From positions 1 to 15,110 of the forward strand of contig NATF01000059.1 in the NCBI GenBank assembly GCA_002085205.1: a stretch of 15,110 bases of DNA. Direction: 5' to 3'. The position numbers were made by a program, and so were the translations under genes. Shown piece after piece: positions 1 through 6,615 of this stretch. A model generated the notes under the pieces. The model saw only the letters and a list, made by a program, of their open reading frames with translations. It was not told the DNA's origin and ran no database searches. The stretch is from Candidatus Cloacimonas sp. 4484_275. Lineage in GTDB: Bacteria; Cloacimonadota; Cloacimonadia; Cloacimonadales; TCS61. The first letter of the stretch is position 1. Each line of letters starts with the position of its first letter.

Positions 1-521
1 AGAGCATGATTAAGAATTTCCGTTGCTTTGATGAGTTTGATTTCGTCAAAAAAGTTGTCAAAATCGTCTATCAAAATCAGATAGGGCGTTTGAATTGCGG
101 CGCGGATAAGTTCGATAAATTTTTGGGAAGAAAATGAAAGCTTTTCCACTTTGGTTCCGTAAATTTCTCCCAATCCCGCCAAATTTGCCAAATCGGCAAT
201 TTTCTCTTTTGTTTTGGATGAAATTTTCGGCAGCGGAATAATTATGTTTTCCCAAATTGTTTTTTGCGGCAGCAAATGAACCGCATTTTCTATTAAAATG
301 GTTTTTTTGCGTTTTTTATAAAAAATAGCGGGATTTTCTTTGATGTAAATATCACCTTTAAAATCGAAATAATCCCCGTGAATTGTTCGCAGAAAAAGGC
401 TTTTTCCCGTATCATTGTTGCCGAAAACAACTGCCATTTTACCGCTTTCCAAACGCATTTCTTTTATGGAAAACAATTGCTCGCCTTTCGTAAACAAACT
501 AAAATCATTAATTTTCAGCAT
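1..521 (-). CDS. FtsE-like ABC transporter ATPase, 3' end outside window
   Basis: ATP-binding subunit of an ABC system, closest in size and layout to FtsE/LolD-type stand-alone ATPases. The frame is open from an ATG at 521 (upstream GGTGG on the minus strand) to the window edge, about 173 residues. The Walker A motif GNNDTGKS lies near residues 35-42. A Q-loop-like region (VHLLPQKTIWENIIIPL) follows. The signature position reads LSFSSQ instead of LSGGQ, and Walker B reads LILIDD, with Asp where the catalytic Glu normally sits. It is the last gene seen of the operon, 19 bases after the methyltransferase. The same operon starts with an M23 peptidase, which would fit an FtsEX-type role in controlling peptidoglycan hydrolysis, but no FtsX is visible. 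The altered signature and catalytic positions suggest weak or specialised ATP hydrolysis. The family is clear; the exact subfamily is not. Confidence 0.75.
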   Translation of the reverse strand, partial: MLKINDFSLFTKGEQLFSIKEMRLESGKMAVVFGNNDTGKSLFLRTIHGDYFDFKGDIYIKENPAIFYKKRKKTILIENAVHLLPQKTIWENIIIPLPKISSKTKEKIADLANLAGLGEIYGTKVEKLSFSSQKFIELIRAAIQTPYLILIDDFDNFFDEIKLIKATEILNHA

Positions 522-540
522 AGAAAATCCACCGCTTTCT

Positions 541-1104
541 CTAAAATTTCAATTTAACCAAAATCTTATCTTTTTTTCTTCCTGACTTCAAAATAAAATT
601 TTCCACTATTTTCAGGTCAACTTTTTTTGTGTATTTTTCAATTTCCGCTATTCTTGAAAGCGGATACAAAACATAAGCAAGACCTTTTGCTTGCAGATTA
701 TCGGCAATCACGGAAAACAATTCCGGCATCGTACAAAAAATCTCGTGTCGGGAAATCGCTCTGATTTTGTGAGGACTGATCAATCCTTTGTTTTTCGGAA
801 AATAAGGCGGGTTGGAAACTATCAGGTCGAATTTTTTGATTTGCCAAAAAGGACGATAAAAAGAAAGCATAATCGAAATTATTCCGTTTCCGCTTCCCAA
901 TTCCAGTGCTCTGATTTTTATCGAACCGTCGGAATTTTCTCCAAGCACATTTTTCACGAGAAAAGCGGCATCCGTGGAAACAGATTGAGCGTTTTTCAAT
1001 TGATAAATGGTTTTGCCGAAAGGGAGACGGACGGGAATTTTCTCCGAAAAATAAATTTGCCATTCAGAAGATTCCGAATGGCAATCAGATTTTGTATGTT
1101 TCAT
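541..1104 (-). CDS. TrmN6-like tRNA/N6-adenine methyltransferase, probable internal in-frame loss
   Basis: SAM-dependent methyltransferase resembling TrmN6 (tRNA1(Val) A37 N6-methyltransferase) and relatives. Visible marks are the N-terminal family stretch LPFGKTIYQLKNAQSVSTDA, the SAM-binding motif I (ALELGSGNGIISIML) and the catalytic NPPYF motif of N6-adenine methylases, followed by the usual ISRHE segment. I chose the ATG at 1104, one base after the nadA stop, as translationally coupled. An ATG at 1131 inside nadA is the alternative, and neither has a good ribosome site. The product is about 187 residues; relatives are usually nearer 230-250. Between motif I and NPPYF the chain passes straight from SFYRPFWQI to KKFDLIVSNPPYF. 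The family normally has roughly 40-50 more residues there, carrying the acidic SAM-ribose-binding motif. The frame stays open across this point, near 850, so the loss is easily missed. Confidence 0.7.
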   Translation of the reverse strand: MKHTKSDCHSESSEWQIYFSEKIPVRLPFGKTIYQLKNAQSVSTDAAFLVKNVLGENSDGSIKIRALELGSGNGIISIMLSFYRPFWQIKKFDLIVSNPPYFPKNKGLISPHKIRAISRHEIFCTMPELFSVIADNLQAKGLAYVLYPLSRIAEIEKYTKKVDLKIVENFILKSGRKKDKILVKLKF

Positions 1105-1105
1105 C

Positions 1106-1627
1106 TTATGATAAATCAAGCATTTTAACAATCGATTTGACGGCTCTGTCCGCTATATCCTTCTCAATGATAATTTCGTTTCTTTCGGTCTCCAAAGTAG
1201 TTAAAACATCCGCAAGTGTCGTTTTTTTCATATTCTTACAAATTGCATTTGCGGAAAGCGGAATCAGATTTTTATGCGGATATTTGGCTCGTAATTGCTC
1301 GAACAAACCAACTTCCGTTCCTATGATAAGATTATCGTGTTCTTTTGTATAATCAGCCATTCCTTTTGTGGAAGCAACAATATCCGCTTCTCTGAAAACT
1401 TCCGGTTTACATTCGGGATGGACAAGCAGCGTGTAATTCGGAAATTCCGCTTTCACTCTTTTTACATCCGCAAGAGTTATATTTATATGGTGAACATTGC
1501 AAAATCCTTTCCATACGATTATATTTCTTCCTGTTTGTTCGGCGGCATAAGTTCCCAAATTTTGGTCGGGTACAAAAAGAATTGTTTTTTCTTTCGGAAT
1601 GGAATTGATGATTTTCACGGCATTAAT
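1106..1627 (-). CDS. nadA: Quinolinate synthase NadA, C-terminal part (frame-broken)
   Basis: C-terminal two thirds of quinolinate synthase, which condenses iminoaspartate with dihydroxyacetone phosphate to quinolinate in NAD biosynthesis, using a [4Fe-4S] cluster. Homology begins at [11 protein letters not shown] and runs through VPDQNLG, the second cluster ligand in [10 protein letters not shown], the STKGM and GTEVGL motifs, and the third ligand in NAICKNMKK. It continues to the usual LADVLTTLE tail and stops just before the methyltransferase. The frame differs from the N-terminal part. About 70 residues expected between them are absent, including the first cluster cysteine. The two parts sum to about 230 residues against about 300 for the family. 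As written the gene is dead; a sequence gap is the likelier explanation (see findings). Confidence 0.85.
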   Translation of the reverse strand: MNAVKIINSIPKEKTILFVPDQNLGTYAAEQTGRNIIVWKGFCNVHHINITLADVKRVKAEFPNYTLLVHPECKPEVFREADIVASTKGMADYTKEHDNLIIGTEVGLFEQLRAKYPHKNLIPLSANAICKNMKKTTLADVLTTLETERNEIIIEKDIADRAVKSIVKMLDLS

Positions 1628-1806
1628 TTCACTCCGCAAAAAACAATAAGTTCACTTTCGATTTTAGCGGCTTCACGAGCCAATTGCAAAGAATCGCCAA
1701 TAAAATCGGCAACTTCTTGCACCGGCAAAATTTGATAATTATGAGCCAAAATAATGGCGTTTTTTTCTTTTTTTAGTCGTAAAATTCGTTCTTTGATTGA
1801 ATCCAT
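1615..1806 (-). CDS. nadA: Quinolinate synthase NadA, N-terminal part (frame-broken)
   Basis: N-terminal part of NadA starting at an ATG 15 bases after the dut stop. It shows the family opening: a lysine-rich helix ([21 protein letters not shown]), then [15 protein letters not shown] and IVFCGV. In intact NadA, FCGV is followed by a Met-Ala-Glu-Thr stretch and then the first [4Fe-4S] cysteine. Here the frame instead ends four residues later (KLMP, stop). The downstream part of the protein resumes in another frame within about 15 bases, near 1627. The N- and C-terminal parts therefore flank a junction that lacks roughly 200 or more bases of expected coding sequence, and the number lost is not a multiple of three. 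Confidence 0.85.
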   Translation of the reverse strand: MDSIKERILRLKKEKNAIILAHNYQILPVQEVADFIGDSLQLAREAAKIESELIVFCGVKLMP

Positions 1807-1821
1807 TATTTTTCTCGATTT

Positions 1822-2259
1822 TTAATATTTTGTGTGTCCGAAACCGCCTTCTCCTCTTTCGGTTTCGTCTAATTTTTCGGAAAGCGAAAAAGTAACTTTT
1901 TCATATTTTGAAATAACCATTTGGGCGATTCTGGATGAAGGTTTTACAACGAAATTCTCTTTTCCGAAATTGAAAAGAATAATTTTTATTTCGCCACGAT
2001 AATCCGCATCAATCGTGCCGGGCGAATTTAAAATTCCAATCTGATAATTAAGAGCAAGTCCACTACGCGGGCGAATTTGCGCTTCGAAACCTTCCGGAAG
2101 CGAAACAGCCAGTCCCGTCGGAATCAAAGCGACTTCTCCTCTTTTGATAACGATGTTTTCTTTATTGGCGGAAAACAAATCGAATCCGGCGGCATGTTCC
2201 GTCATTTTTTGCGGCAATTTGGCTTCGGGAACAAGTTTTTTCAGTTTAATTTCGGTCAT
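1822..2259 (-). CDS. dut: Deoxyuridine 5'-triphosphate nucleotidohydrolase (dUTPase)
   Basis: Trimeric dUTPase that hydrolyses dUTP to dUMP and pyrophosphate, keeping uracil out of DNA and feeding thymidylate synthesis. At 145 residues it is full length for the family. All five conserved motifs are present: AGFDL (about 24-28), RPRSGLA (63-69), GTIDADYRGEI (81-91, with the catalytic Asp), RIAQMV (110-115) and the C-terminal RGEGGFGHT (135-143) that closes over the substrate. The start ATG lies six bases after the ispA stop with no clear Shine-Dalgarno sequence, suggesting translational coupling within the operon. No damage is visible. Confidence 0.96.
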   Translation of the reverse strand: MTEIKLKKLVPEAKLPQKMTEHAAGFDLFSANKENIVIKRGEVALIPTGLAVSLPEGFEAQIRPRSGLALNYQIGILNSPGTIDADYRGEIKIILFNFGKENFVVKPSSRIAQMVISKYEKVTFSLSEKLDETERGEGGFGHTKY

Positions 2260-2265
2260 CTATTT

Positions 2266-3159
2266 TTAGAATTTGCGAACCAGAATAAAATCGGCAAGAC
2301 GACGCAGAAGCTCCGCTTTTTCACCGAATTTGTCCAAAAGTTCCTTTGCTTCTTTTATAAGTTCTTCCGCCATCGCTTTGGATTTTTCCAAACCGTACAC
2401 GGAAGGATAAGTTGCTTTCTTCTCTTTTTTGTCTTTACCGAGCGTTTTTCCCACGGAATTTTGATCGCCTTCCACATCCAGAATATCGTCGGTAATCTGG
2501 AAAGCGAGACCGAGTTTTTTGCCCACTTCTTCCATGATTTCTATCTCTTCTTCGTCAACATCGGCAAGATAACAACCGAAACGAATTGCCAGATTTATTA
2601 ACCGTGCGGTTTTGTTGTTGTGAATAAATTCCAGAGTTTCCGGCGTTACTTGTTGATCTTCCGAGAGAATGTCCACCATTTGACCCGCAATTAAACCTTT
2701 ATGACCGGTTTCTTCCGCCAATTCTTTAATCATTTTCAATTTTAATTTTTCATCAATATCGGCGGAATTGATTGCATCGAAAGCATAAATCAAAAGAGCG
2801 TCGCCGGCGAGAAGAGCGATATCGGAGCCATAAACGACATGACACGATTTTTTGCCGCGGCGATAATCATCGTTATCCATTTCCGGCAAATCATCGTGAA
2901 TCAATGTGTAGCTGTGAAGCATTTCAATTGCTCCGGCGATGGGAAGCGCCGGTTTCAAATCATCGGCAAACAATTGATATGTGCTGAGAAGTAAATAAGG
3001 ACGAAGCCTTTTTCCGCCTGCAAAAAGCGTATGGCGAATAGCCTTATGAATTTTCTTCGGATATTCGTCTTTGCGAGGCAAAAAACGGTCTATTTCTATA
3101 TTGACCAATTCTCTTTTTTCTTTTAAATCTTTTTTTAGAAGCATTTTATCAACACTCAT
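2266..3159 (-). CDS. ispA: Polyprenyl (geranyl/farnesyl) diphosphate synthase, IspA type
   Basis: Trans-prenyltransferase that condenses isopentenyl diphosphate with allylic diphosphates to make C15-C20 precursors for quinone, undecaprenyl or other isoprenoid pathways. At 297 residues it matches the short-chain synthases. It shows GGKRLRP (48-54), the first aspartate-rich motif DDLPEMDND (89-97) with the two-residue insertion typical of bacterial FPP synthases, RRGK, NKTARL (182-187) and the second aspartate-rich motif DDILD (224-228). The ATG overlaps the xseB stop by four bases (ATGA) and is preceded by GAGGAG at good spacing. The xseB-ispA pairing is a common bacterial arrangement, usually followed by dxs, which is not here. 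Chain length cannot be fixed from the sequence by eye. Confidence 0.93.
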   Translation of the reverse strand: MSVDKMLLKKDLKEKRELVNIEIDRFLPRKDEYPKKIHKAIRHTLFAGGKRLRPYLLLSTYQLFADDLKPALPIAGAIEMLHSYTLIHDDLPEMDNDDYRRGKKSCHVVYGSDIALLAGDALLIYAFDAINSADIDEKLKLKMIKELAEETGHKGLIAGQMVDILSEDQQVTPETLEFIHNNKTARLINLAIRFGCYLADVDEEEIEIMEEVGKKLGLAFQITDDILDVEGDQNSVGKTLGKDKKEKKATYPSVYGLEKSKAMAEELIKEAKELLDKFGEKAELLRRLADFILVRKF

Positions 3160-3380
3160 ATCTGCTCCTCGGAATCAATTTCTGTTTTTTCGTTTTTACG
3201 GGAAAGAATCTCTATTTTATTTTCGATTTTTTCCAATTTTTCCGAACAAAACTCTATTAATTCCGTTCCTTCTTCATATAAATTAACAATTTTATCAAGC
3301 TCGTCAACACCATTTTCCAAAGTGTTTACAATCTCTTCAATGCGTTTTAGAGCTTCTTCGAAATTCATATTTTTTTTCAT
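3156..3380 (-). CDS. xseB: Exodeoxyribonuclease VII small subunit
   Basis: Small subunit of exonuclease VII, a single-strand DNA exonuclease whose large subunit XseA is not in this window. At 74 residues it is normal for the family. It opens with the diagnostic NFEEALKRIEEIVNTLENG, followed by a helix-forming segment with VNLYEEGTELIEFCSEKLEKIE, the usual interaction helix, then a charged tail. The start ATG overlaps the thiamine pyrophosphokinase stop by one base (TAATG) and has GGAG upstream. The stop overlaps the ispA start, so three genes are translationally linked. Confidence 0.93.
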   Translation of the reverse strand: MKKNMNFEEALKRIEEIVNTLENGVDELDKIVNLYEEGTELIEFCSEKLEKIENKIEILSRKNEKTEIDSEEQI

Positions 3381-4024
3381 TATTGCTCCGTTTCCGGCAT
3401 CATCACTATCAATAAATCTCCTCTGTCAAAGCTTATGAAAGCTTTGTTTTCGGAGAAAACATTACTGATGCCACGGGTTGTATTACGCAAAAGTTGTTCC
3501 TGATGAAGATTATATTTTAGTCCCTCCGAACTGATATTTTCGATTTTTTCCGATAATGGAATCAAAGAAATAATCTGACCGACTTTTCCTGAAAGAGTCT
3601 GCTTTTTATTCGCTAAAAAAACTTCAAAATCATCGTTTTCCAAAAAAACGGGAATGGAAAAATCTCGTGCCAGAAAGAGAAGCGAAATTAGTCCGAATAA
3701 TTGATCAAAACGACCGCAAGTAGTAGTGTAAATAACTATTTTGGCGATTTTTTTTTGCAAACAATATTGAAGCGCAAGTTCCGTATCGGTGGCATCTTTT
3801 TCTTTTGGGTAAGTAACTATTTCGGCTTTATCTTGGTAAAAATCAAGAACTTCCGATTGAATGGAATCCATGTCTCCGATAATCAAATCGGGAAGAATGC
3901 TTTCTTTGTAAAGAATGTTTGCACCGCCGTCCACCGCCACAATCAAATCTTTTTTGTGATATTCTCTTTTAAAGCGAATCGGTATTTGCGAAACGGAACC
4001 CGTAAAAAGAAATGCCGTACTCAA
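3380..4024 (-). CDS. thiN: Thiamine pyrophosphokinase
   Basis: Transfers pyrophosphate from ATP to thiamine, making thiamine diphosphate. At 214 residues it is full length for the bacterial family. Typical motifs are VAVDGGAN near residue 30-37, PDLIIGDMDS (the Asp-rich nucleotide and Mg2+ site), YPKEKDATDTELAL, and TTTCGRFDQ, the counterpart of the usual GATGGRxDH, with Gln in place of His. The C-terminal half has the expected thiamine-binding beta-sandwich pattern ending GISNVFSENKAFISFDRGDLLIVM. The start appears to be a TTG two bases after the peptidase stop. No ATG or GTG lies in frame upstream of the conserved AVDGGA motif, and the next Met is inside the GDMDS motif. It sits in an operon with unrelated housekeeping genes. 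Confidence 0.9.
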   Translation of the reverse strand: MSTAFLFTGSVSQIPIRFKREYHKKDLIVAVDGGANILYKESILPDLIIGDMDSIQSEVLDFYQDKAEIVTYPKEKDATDTELALQYCLQKKIAKIVIYTTTCGRFDQLFGLISLLFLARDFSIPVFLENDDFEVFLANKKQTLSGKVGQIISLIPLSEKIENISSEGLKYNLHQEQLLRNTTRGISNVFSENKAFISFDRGDLLIVMMPETEQ

Positions 4025-4026
4025 GG

Positions 4027-4968
4027 TTATTTTCTTTTGGAAAGAACGATGTCATCTTCCGATTTGTTCAAATATTTATACGGATTTCTATATCTGCCGT
4101 ATCTAAGAACTTCATAATGAAGATGAGCGCCGGTGGAACGACCGGAATTTCCCATAAATCCGATTATTTGTCCTCTTTTTACCGTTTGTCCTTTTTTGAC
4201 AATATATTTGGAAAGATGAGCGTATTTTGTTTGATAACCGAATTTATGATTAATGATTATATATCTTCCGAAATATTTTTCTCTGCCGGTTTTTTTCACC
4301 ACACCGTCTGCGGTTGCATAAATGGGTGTTCCGATTTTATTGGCGAAATCCAAACCGTGATGAAAAGAGCGTTTATGAGTAATCGGATGTTTTCTCCAGC
4401 CGAAACCGTCGGAAATGCGTCCGTAAGTGGGATAAATAGACGGAGTGTTGCGATATAACAAGTTTTTTAATTTTACTTGTTCCATTAACTCCCTGTGAGT
4501 ATTGAAGTCAAAATTGATTTTGCCTTCCAACTGTCTCAATTTAAAAAGAGTGAGGTTGTATGATTGAGAAAATTCTTCGCCTAAAAAGGAGAAGGTGGAA
4601 TCAATCTGAGGATAACCACCGATACCCATGTTTCGTAAATCTTTGTTAATGGCTTTCAGTTTCTTTTCCGAACGAATTTCATCTTCCCAATTTTCCATCA
4701 ATTTTAGTCTGGTCAAAATAGAATCTATTTCCGTGGAAACCGCCAATAATTTTTCTTTCAGCAGAGTATTCTCTTTAATCAGATTATTGGTCTGAGCCAA
4801 TTTTTGTTGAAAATGTATCATTTCGTAAATGGAAAAAACGAATAAAATCAAAATTATTACGGAAGAGACGATTAATATCTTTCCGAATTTTTTTGAAAAG
4901 CTCAAGCTGTATGACTTCGATGAATCGGTTGATGACAAAGTTATCAACCATCGTTTGCTGAACGACAT
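4027..4968 (-). CDS. Membrane-anchored M23-family peptidoglycan endopeptidase
   Basis: Lysostaphin-type (LytM) zinc endopeptidase that would cleave peptidoglycan cross-links in the periplasm. At 313 residues it has a short cytoplasmic start, one hydrophobic segment (about 29-47, ILIVSSVIILILFVFSIY) acting as a signal anchor, and a Gln/Leu/Lys-rich coiled-coil linker. The M23 domain starts at ISDGFGWRKHP. Zinc-site marks are HHGLD (HxxxD), YAHL and HLHYEV (HxH), so it should be catalytically active. I chose the ATG at 4968 because GGAAGGGGG stands directly upstream; the in-frame upstream start at 5022 would overlap the promoter. It is first in the operon. Proteins of this layout often act in cell elongation, division or envelope maintenance. 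Confidence 0.92.
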   Translation of the reverse strand: MSFSKRWLITLSSTDSSKSYSLSFSKKFGKILIVSSVIILILFVFSIYEMIHFQQKLAQTNNLIKENTLLKEKLLAVSTEIDSILTRLKLMENWEDEIRSEKKLKAINKDLRNMGIGGYPQIDSTFSFLGEEFSQSYNLTLFKLRQLEGKINFDFNTHRELMEQVKLKNLLYRNTPSIYPTYGRISDGFGWRKHPITHKRSFHHGLDFANKIGTPIYATADGVVKKTGREKYFGRYIIINHKFGYQTKYAHLSKYIVKKGQTVKRGQIIGFMGNSGRSTGAHLHYEVLRYGRYRNPYKYLNKSEDDIVLSKRK

Positions 4969-4993
4969 ACGCCCCCTTCCGAATTTTTTTATC

Positions 4994-5022
4994 CAAATTT
5001 GGAATAATGGTTTTACTGTCAA
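4994..5022 (-). promoter_or_regulatory. Putative promoter of the eight-gene minus-strand operon
   Basis: On the minus strand a perfect TTGACA lies at 5017-5022. A CAAATTTG sequence at about 4993-5000 sits where a -10 region would be, 17-19 bases downstream. There is no TATAAT. The TTTG ending resembles the TAnnTTTG element known from Bacteroidetes promoters, but the resemblance is partial. It would give a leader of about 20-25 bases carrying the GGAAGGGGG ribosome site of the M23 gene. Confidence 0.45.
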
Positions 5023-5054
5023 GACATTTAACCATTGTGAGTTATATCATCTCT

Positions 5055-5071
5055 TACGAGAGTTTCTCGTA
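5055..5071. repeat. Perfect short inverted repeat, possible operator
   Basis: TACGAGA, three-base spacer GTT, then TCTCGTA: a perfect 7-3-7 palindrome. It lies upstream of the putative operon promoter, about 33 bases from its -35 box, and about 110 bases before the SRP RNA promoter. There is no T-run next to it, so it does not look like a terminator. It could be a regulator site or chance. Confidence 0.35.
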
Positions 5072-5177
5072 TTTATGAAATTTTTAATATTTCGCCGAAA
5101 GACAAACCGAAAAAGACGAAAGTTTTCAAAATTTTAGGTTGGCGATCCGGAAAATCGGTTTACTTTTTTAGCAAAAC

Positions 5178-5206
5178 TTGACATTGAGTATTGAGAAAAA
5201 AAAGTA
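5178..5206 (+). promoter_or_regulatory. Putative promoter of the SRP RNA
   Basis: A perfect TTGACA at 5178-5183 lies about 28-33 bases before the 5' helix of the SRP RNA, the right distance for a -35 box. The -10 position, 17 bases on, reads AAAGTA or AAGTAG, a weak match preceded by a run of eight A. The position relative to a clear RNA gene is the main support. Confidence 0.5.
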
Positions 5207-5207
5207 G

Positions 5208-5483
5208 CTTCGGTGTGCTAGGTGGAGAGTTAGCGGTGCTCTGTAACCCGCAATCCGCTACAGCGGGACTGAATTCCTGCCAGAGAATATTGATTTTTGT
5301 TTTGAAGTTGATAAGTGGTGTTGAGAATCAAGCCTGACGCAATTGAAAGCTGTGAACCTTGTCAGGTCCGGAAGGAAGCAGCAATAAGCAGATATTTCAA
5401 TGTGCCGTCAGCCTACTTGATTTGAGCCAACTGTCAACGGATAAACAAAATAGATATCGAAGGCAGGTGCACACCGATTTTTT
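5208..5483 (+). ncRNA. ffs: Signal recognition particle RNA, large (Alu-domain) bacterial type
   Basis: RNA scaffold of the signal recognition particle, which with Ffh targets nascent membrane and exported proteins. The S domain is unmistakable: GTCAGGTCCGGAAGGAAGCAGC at about 5362-5383 with its GGAA tetraloop. Upstream, GCTCTGTAACCCGCAATCCGC at about 5237-5257 matches the Alu domain (UGUAA motif and the two loops) of Bacillus-type large SRP RNA. The ends pair: TCGGTGTGC at 5210-5218 is complementary to GCACACCGA at 5469-5477, closing helix 5, and a run of six T follows at 5478-5483 as the terminator. The length of about 275 bases is well above the about 115-base 4.5S form of most Gram-negative bacteria. 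It stands alone just before hisS. Confidence 0.92.
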
Positions 5484-5509
5484 GTGAACTCAAAAACAGG
5501 AGAATTTCA

Positions 5510-6292
5510 ATGGCAGCCAAGTATAAAATTCCTCGCGGGACTTATGATATTCTTCCCGACCAATCTTATATTCGCCGATTTTTACAAGACAAATTTCGAG
5601 AAGCCGCGGAAACTTTTAATTACCGAGAAATTATAACTCCGATTTTTGAAGTTGCCGATCTTTTCGAGAGAACGGTTGGCGATTCTTCCGATATAGTTCA
5701 GAAAGAGATGTATAAATTTCAGGATAAAAAAGGAAGAATTTTCGCCCTGCGTCCGGAAGGAACTGCTTCCGTTGTGCGTTCTTATGTGGAAAACAATTTG
5801 GATTTAAAGGAAAATTCTTCCAAACTTTATTACATGGGACCGATGTTCAGATACGACCGTCCCCAAAAGGGTCGTTACCGCCAGTTTTACCAATTTGGAA
5901 TTGAAAATATCGGCAGCGATTCTCCTTATGTCGATGCCGAAGTAATTGCGTTGGCGGATACTTTCTTAAGAAATCTCGGACTGAAAAATTTCAGTTTGGA
6001 AATAAACAGCATCGGTTGTCCGAATTGCGCGAAAGATTATGATAATGCGCTCATCGAATTCTATTTGCCTCAAGAAGAAAAATTATGTTCGGATTGCCGG
6101 AGAAGATTAAAGACGAATCCGAAACGACTTCTCGATTGCAAGGTCCCGTCCTGTCGGGAAATTTCCCAAAACGCTCCTTCCATGCTTGATTACCTTGATG
6201 ATTCTTGTAGAAACCATTTTGAAGAAGTCCAAAAATACCTTATTCATTTTTGTAATTGCAGTCGGAGAAAAAGCCAAAAAAATCGGAATTAA
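5510..6292 (+). CDS. hisS: Histidyl-tRNA synthetase, N-terminal part (frame-broken)
   Basis: Class II aminoacyl-tRNA synthetase charging tRNA-His. Start ATG at 5510 with AGGAG seven bases upstream. Family features in order: KIPRGTYDILP opening; QKEMYKFQDKKGR and ALRPEGTASVVRSY; motif 2 (FRYDRPQKGRYRQF); then the insertion region with four cysteine sites (SIGCPNCAKDY, KLCSDCRRRL, DCKVPSCREI) common in bacterial HisRS. Homology ends near QKYL at about 6240, after which the frame reads nonsense to a stop at 6292. The next expected block (LVRGLDYY-type motif, GGGRYD, and motif 3 ending GLER), about 80-90 residues, is missing. HisRS is usually about 420 residues; the recognisable parts here sum to about 340. 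Such a gene could not charge tRNA. Confidence 0.9.
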   Translation: MAAKYKIPRGTYDILPDQSYIRRFLQDKFREAAETFNYREIITPIFEVADLFERTVGDSSDIVQKEMYKFQDKKGRIFALRPEGTASVVRSYVENNLDLKENSSKLYYMGPMFRYDRPQKGRYRQFYQFGIENIGSDSPYVDAEVIALADTFLRNLGLKNFSLEINSIGCPNCAKDYDNALIEFYLPQEEKLCSDCRRRLKTNPKRLLDCKVPSCREISQNAPSMLDYLDDSCRNHFEEVQKYLIHFCNCSRRKSQKNRN

Positions 6293-6533
6293 TCTTCTCC
6301 TGAAAATCAGAAAAAACGGAATCACCGGCGAAGCGGCTTTTGATAAATCTTCCTTGAAAGCTCAAATGAAGGCGGCGAATAAAAGCAAGACTGATTTTGC
6401 CTTGATATTGGGTGAAGAAGAACTGGAAAATAATTCCGCGGCTTTAAAAAATATGGAAACCGGAGAACAGGAGTTAATTCCTTTGAAAAGTGTATTGGAA
6501 AAAATCTTGGAACTGAGTTCAAATTTTTCTTGA
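6240..6533 (+). CDS. hisS: Histidyl-tRNA synthetase, C-terminal anticodon-binding part (frame-broken)
   Basis: Anticodon-binding domain of HisRS in a different frame from the catalytic part. Recognisable stretches are IFVIAVGEKAKKIGINLLLK at the start of the domain, then KIRKNGITGEAAFDKSSLKAQMKAA split by normal family spacing, FALILGEEELENNS, and ETGEQELIPLKSVLEKI. It ends at a TGA at 6531, just before the groES regulatory region. The junction with the N-terminal part lies at about 6237-6245, where a large catalytic block is absent and the frame is shifted. Confidence 0.85.
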   Translation, partial: LFIFVIAVGEKAKKIGINLLLKIRKNGITGEAAFDKSSLKAQMKAANKSKTDFALILGEEELENNSAALKNMETGEQELIPLKSVLEKILELSSNFS

Positions 6534-6542
6534 CGCAAAAAG

Positions 6543-6569
6543 TTGGCACTCAAAAAAAGGGTTTGCTAA
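6543..6569 (+). promoter_or_regulatory. CIRCE-like HrcA operator upstream of groES
   Basis: The sequence reads TTGGCACTC, a nine-base spacer AAAAAAAGG, then GTTTGCTAA. The CIRCE consensus is TTAGCACTC-N9-GAGTGCTAA; the left arm matches 8 of 9 and the right arm 7 of 9, with the exact spacer length. It lies 47 bases before the groES start. This is the standard place for the HrcA repressor to control chaperonin genes by heat shock. The two arms pair with each other at only 6 of 9 positions. Confidence 0.7.
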
Positions 6570-6615
6570 AAAATAAAAATTGTTTAAATTTTAATAAAAA
6601 AATAGGAGGGATAAA

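Noticed and set aside
691..1128. Plus-strand open frame opposite the methyltransferase gene
   Set aside because: It mirrors the conserved minus-strand gene, lacks a ribosome site and has the composition of an antisense shadow. The same holds for other long antisense frames at 2077-2601, 9107-9508 and 10415-10978.
1106..1806. Programmed frameshifting in nadA (and likewise in hisS and the DUF362 gene)
   Set aside because: A frameshift site would keep all coding sequence. Here whole conserved blocks are physically absent at the frame change, or a segment is duplicated, so recoding cannot restore the protein.
4784..5035. Upstream start at 5022 for the M23 peptidase, and the 83-residue minus-strand frame from 5035
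   Set aside because: The start at 4968 has an excellent ribosome site and gives a normal membrane-anchor topology; the upstream region holds the putative promoter.
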